From Allosphingosinicella sp. (lineage in GTDB: Bacteria > Pseudomonadota > Alphaproteobacteria > Sphingomonadales > Sphingomonadaceae): a stretch of DNA of 7,416 bases. The DNA is taken from contig JASLBD010000320.1 of NCBI GenBank assembly GCA_030146745.1, positions 1 to 7,416 on the forward strand. Direction: 5' to 3'. The position numbers and the translations under genes were made by a program. The notes below the pieces were generated by a model. The model was not told the origin of the DNA. It ran no database searches and saw nothing but the letters and a program-made list of their open reading frames with translations. How positions within the stretch are numbered: the first letter of the stretch is position 1; the number at the start of each line of letters is the position of its first letter. Of the stretch, positions 5,683 to 7,416 are shown piece by piece.

Positions 5683-6392
5683 GCCGCCATCCTGCGCATC
5701 CGCGCCTCGACCTTCTGCCGGGCGAGAGCGGCCCGCATCCGCATCAGCACGATCGCTCCGAACAGGAGGGAGAAGCCGGCGGCAGAGATGAACAGGGGCC
5801 ACAGCATGGAGGAATCGATGCTCGAGCGCGTAAGCCCGATGCTCTGCCCCTGGTGAAGGGTCCGCCACCAAATCACCGAATAATGGATGACCGGCAGGTT
5901 GATCGCACCGACCAGCCCGAAGATGGCGGCGAGACGCCCCTCCCCGCCCCGCTCGCGCTCGGCGTCGGCGAGAGCGATGAAGCCGATATAGAGGAAGAGG
6001 AGGACGAGCATCGACGTCATCCGCCCGTCCCATTCCCACCAGGTGCCCCAGGCGGGCCGCCCCCACAGCGAGCCGGTGGCGAGGCAGATTAAGGTGAAGA
6101 CCGCGCCCGGAAGGGCGAGGGCCCGCGCGGCGACGGCGGCGAGCGGGTGGCGCCAGACGATCTGCATGAGGCTTGCGACGGCGATCCCCGCCCAGCCGGC
6201 CATTCCGAGCCAGGCGGCCGGAACGTGGACGTACATGATCCGGACGGTGTCGCCCTGGAGGTAATCGGGGGGTGCGGCGAACAGGCCGATGCCGAGCCCG
6301 GCGGCGATGAGCAACGCCCCGCTCCAGCCGAGCCAGGCGGTAAGCGGCCGCGCCAGCCGCAGGAAGCGTTTCGGATTCGCGAGAATATGCAT
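5679..6392 (-). CDS. ccmC: Heme handling protein CcmC
   Basis: Inner-membrane protein that presents heme to CcmE and drives its covalent attachment. The 237 residues show six hydrophobic segments, the tryptophan-rich WWD motif WGTWWEWDGRMTS at 115-127, and the two essential periplasmic histidines His56 (MYVHVPAAW) and His170 (VIHYSVIWW). I chose the ATG at 6390-6392 because MHILANPKRFLRLARPLTAW aligns with the start of known CcmC proteins. The frame is open further upstream to an ATG at 6467, but that would add 25 residues encoded by the REP-like repeat region. The ribosome binding site is weak. It is the first gene of the ccm operon. CcmA and CcmB, which often precede it in other bacteria, are absent and a divergent transporter takes their place. 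Confidence 0.97.
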   Translation of the reverse strand: MHILANPKRFLRLARPLTAWLGWSGALLIAAGLGIGLFAAPPDYLQGDTVRIMYVHVPAAWLGMAGWAGIAVASLMQIVWRHPLAAVAARALALPGAVFTLICLATGSLWGRPAWGTWWEWDGRMTSMLVLLFLYIGFIALADAERERGGEGRLAAIFGLVGAINLPVIHYSVIWWRTLHQGQSIGLTRSSIDSSMLWPLFISAAGFSLLFGAIVLMRMRAALARQKVEARMRRMAA

Positions 6393-6542
6393 TTGCCCGC
6401 GGCGTATGTAGCGTGGGCACCCCGCCATTGCGACCCGCGGGGGACCGGGGACAGTCACTTTTCCCACTGCCGGCCGCAGTCGAGGCCGCCGCGCGGAAAA
6501 GTGACTGTCCCGTTCGGCGCCGGGCGCTTAACCCCCGAGCTC
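6393..6542. other. Divergent spacer between ccmC and the DMT transporter
   Basis: This 150-bp stretch must hold the promoters of both the ccm operon (- strand) and the transporter (+ strand). I cannot place either promoter with confidence. It contains the REP-like inverted repeat at 6448-6511 and a weak inverted pair TGCCC (6394-6398) and GGGCA (6415-6419) in the presumed ccmC leader. Only GAG at 6537-6539 resembles a ribosome binding site for the transporter. Confidence 0.5.
6448..6511. repeat. REP-like inverted repeat, 17-bp perfect arms
   Basis: Arm 6448-6464 (GGGACAGTCACTTTTCC) is the exact reverse complement of arm 6495-6511, with a 30-nt GC-rich spacer. The spacer holds a smaller inverted pair, ACTGC at 6466-6470 and GCAGT at 6476-6480. 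The ACAGTCACTTTTCC wording resembles REP-type elements dispersed by RAYT (REP-associated tyrosine) transposases in many proteobacteria. That link is from memory of the style and not from a search. No transposase is in the window, so this would be a non-autonomous copy. Confidence 0.75.
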
Positions 6543-7416
6543 ATGGCCACCGATCGTCCCCAGCAGAACCGGCTCGTCGGCATCGGCCTGCGCGTCGGCG
6601 CCGTGGCCGGCTTCGCGTTCATGGCGGCGATGATCAAGCTCGGCCATTCGGCCGGAATCTCGACGGTCGAGCTCACCTTCTACCGTTTCGCCTTCGGCCT
6701 GCCGCCGCTGTTGCTGTGGATCGCCTGGAGCCGCAACTACGCGATGTGGCGGACGGCGCGCCCCCTCGCCCACGCATGGCGCGCCGCGGCGGGCCTCACC
6801 ACGATGATGCTGGCATTCAGCGCCCTCGAATATCTGCCGCTGGCCGAAGCGACGACTTTGAGCTTCGCGGCGCCTTTGTTCGCCGTCATCCTGGCCGCGC
6901 TCGTTCTCGGCGAAAAGGTGGGGTGGCACCGCTGGAGCGCCGTAGCCCTGGGCTTTGCAGGCGTGCTGGTGGTGATTCGGCCGGAAGAAAGCCACCTGCC
7001 GCCGACGGGGCTGCTGCTCGCGGGGCTCGCGGCGTTCGGAGTCGGGATCACCACCATCACCATTCGCCAGATCGGCAGGACGGAGAGCACCCAGACAATC
7101 GTGCTGTGGTTTTCGTTGCTGTCGATCCTCGCTGTCGGCGCGCTGATGCCGTTCTACGGCCGGGCCCATGACGGAGGGGAGTGGCTGATCCTGTTCGCCC
7201 TCGGCAGCTTCGGCGGGATCGCCCAGCTGCTGCTCACCGCCTCGCTTCGCTTCGCGCCGGTGCCCGTCGTCGTGCCGTTCGATTATACGCAATTGCTGTG
7301 GGCGGTGCTGCTCGGCTGGCTGGTCTTCACCGATGATCCGGCCCCAACCACCTGGATAGGGGCCGCGATCATCATCGCGAGCGGGCTCTACACGCTTTAT
7401 CGCGAGCACCGGCTGG
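6543..7416 (+). CDS. DMT superfamily (EamA) transporter, cut by the window edge
   Basis: Inner-membrane carrier of the drug/metabolite transporter superfamily. The 291 codons visible have no stop and run off the right edge. Family members are about 300 residues, so only a short tail is likely missing. Two EamA repeats are visible, about 11-146 and 155-287. Each should give five membrane helices, ten in all. Family features include FYRFAFGLPPLL (46-57), LPLAEATTLSFAAPLFAVILAALVLGEKVGW (98-128, the classic end of the first repeat) and the matching second-repeat segment PVVVPFDYTQLLWAVLLGWLVF (241-262). The substrate cannot be told from sequence. Relatives export amino acids or metabolites, and a few import S-adenosylmethionine or riboflavin. 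The ATG at 6543-6545 gives a short polar N-terminus directly before helix 1; its ribosome binding site is poor. It is divergent from ccmC and I see no functional link to cytochrome maturation. Confidence 0.9.
   Translation, partial: MATDRPQQNRLVGIGLRVGAVAGFAFMAAMIKLGHSAGISTVELTFYRFAFGLPPLLLWIAWSRNYAMWRTARPLAHAWRAAAGLTTMMLAFSALEYLPLAEATTLSFAAPLFAVILAALVLGEKVGWHRWSAVALGFAGVLVVIRPEESHLPPTGLLLAGLAAFGVGITTITIRQIGRTESTQTIVLWFSLLSILAVGALMPFYGRAHDGGEWLILFALGSFGGIAQLLLTASLRFAPVPVVVPFDYTQLLWAVLLGWLVFTDDPAPTTWIGAAIIIASGLYTLYREHRL

Noticed and set aside
6394..6419. Short inverted pair TGCCC/GGGCA in the ccmC leader
   Set aside because: Five base pairs around a 16-nt loop is too weak and too likely by chance in GC-rich DNA to call a regulatory structure.
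5551..6420. A 289-residue - strand protein ending in CcmD
   Set aside because: Only the last 43 residues look like CcmD. The rest lies out of frame over CcmC and is Arg- and Pro-rich shadow sequence, so this is not a fusion.
6528..7409. A 293-codon - strand frame opposite the transporter
   Set aside because: The + strand frame from 6543 encodes a clean EamA transporter with two repeats. The opposite frame gives a Gln-, Arg- and Glu-rich shadow.
1..7416. CRISPR arrays, tRNA or rRNA genes, insertion sequences, prophage or defence genes
   Set aside because: I saw no regularly spaced direct repeats, no tRNA-like cloverleaf and no transposase or integrase reading frame. The coding space is fully explained by ald, DUF3072, ccmC-I and the transporter.

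Overview
The window looks like chromosomal DNA from a high-GC alphaproteobacterium, most likely a sphingomonad. The reasons are the GC-rich coding sequence, the gene order ccmC-D-E-F-G-H-I without ccmA or ccmB, a consensus-type EcfG (general stress sigma factor) promoter, and GC-rich palindromic repeats of the kind common in that group. The taxonomic call is inference from gene content and style; no 16S or other marker is present.

Layout. Positions 1-146 are a 5' flank with a candidate operator. Alanine dehydrogenase (ald, + strand, 147-1247) follows. Next is a small hydrophilic DUF3072 protein (+, 1311-1523), preceded by its own EcfG-type promoter at 1257-1281. A 33-nt hairpin (1531-1563) separates this pair from a convergent seven-gene operon on the - strand, which reads from 6392 down to 1563: ccmC, ccmD, ccmE, ccmF, ccmG, ccmH, ccmI. 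A 150-bp divergent spacer (6393-6542) holds a REP-like inverted repeat. A DMT/EamA-family transporter (+, from 6543) then runs off the right edge.

How the genes work together. The operon encodes most of System I cytochrome c maturation. CcmC with CcmD loads heme onto the periplasmic chaperone CcmE, covalently at His124. CcmF with CcmH and CcmI forms the heme lyase that transfers the heme to apocytochrome c. CcmG and CcmH keep the CXXCH cysteines reduced. The CcmAB ATPase that releases holo-CcmE is not here and must be encoded elsewhere if the pathway is complete. Every junction in the operon is an overlap (ATGA, GTGA or TGATG), and ccmE and ccmG use GTG starts. The one irregularity is at ccmH, where a 65-bp perfect palindrome lies between the overlapping ATGA start and the signal-peptide core.

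This is mainly housekeeping sequence and I see no new defence, mobile or biosynthetic system. The points worth a second look are the palindrome within the ccmH reading frame, the EcfG promoter of the DUF3072 gene, the short CcmI, and the REP-like repeat between ccmC and the transporter.
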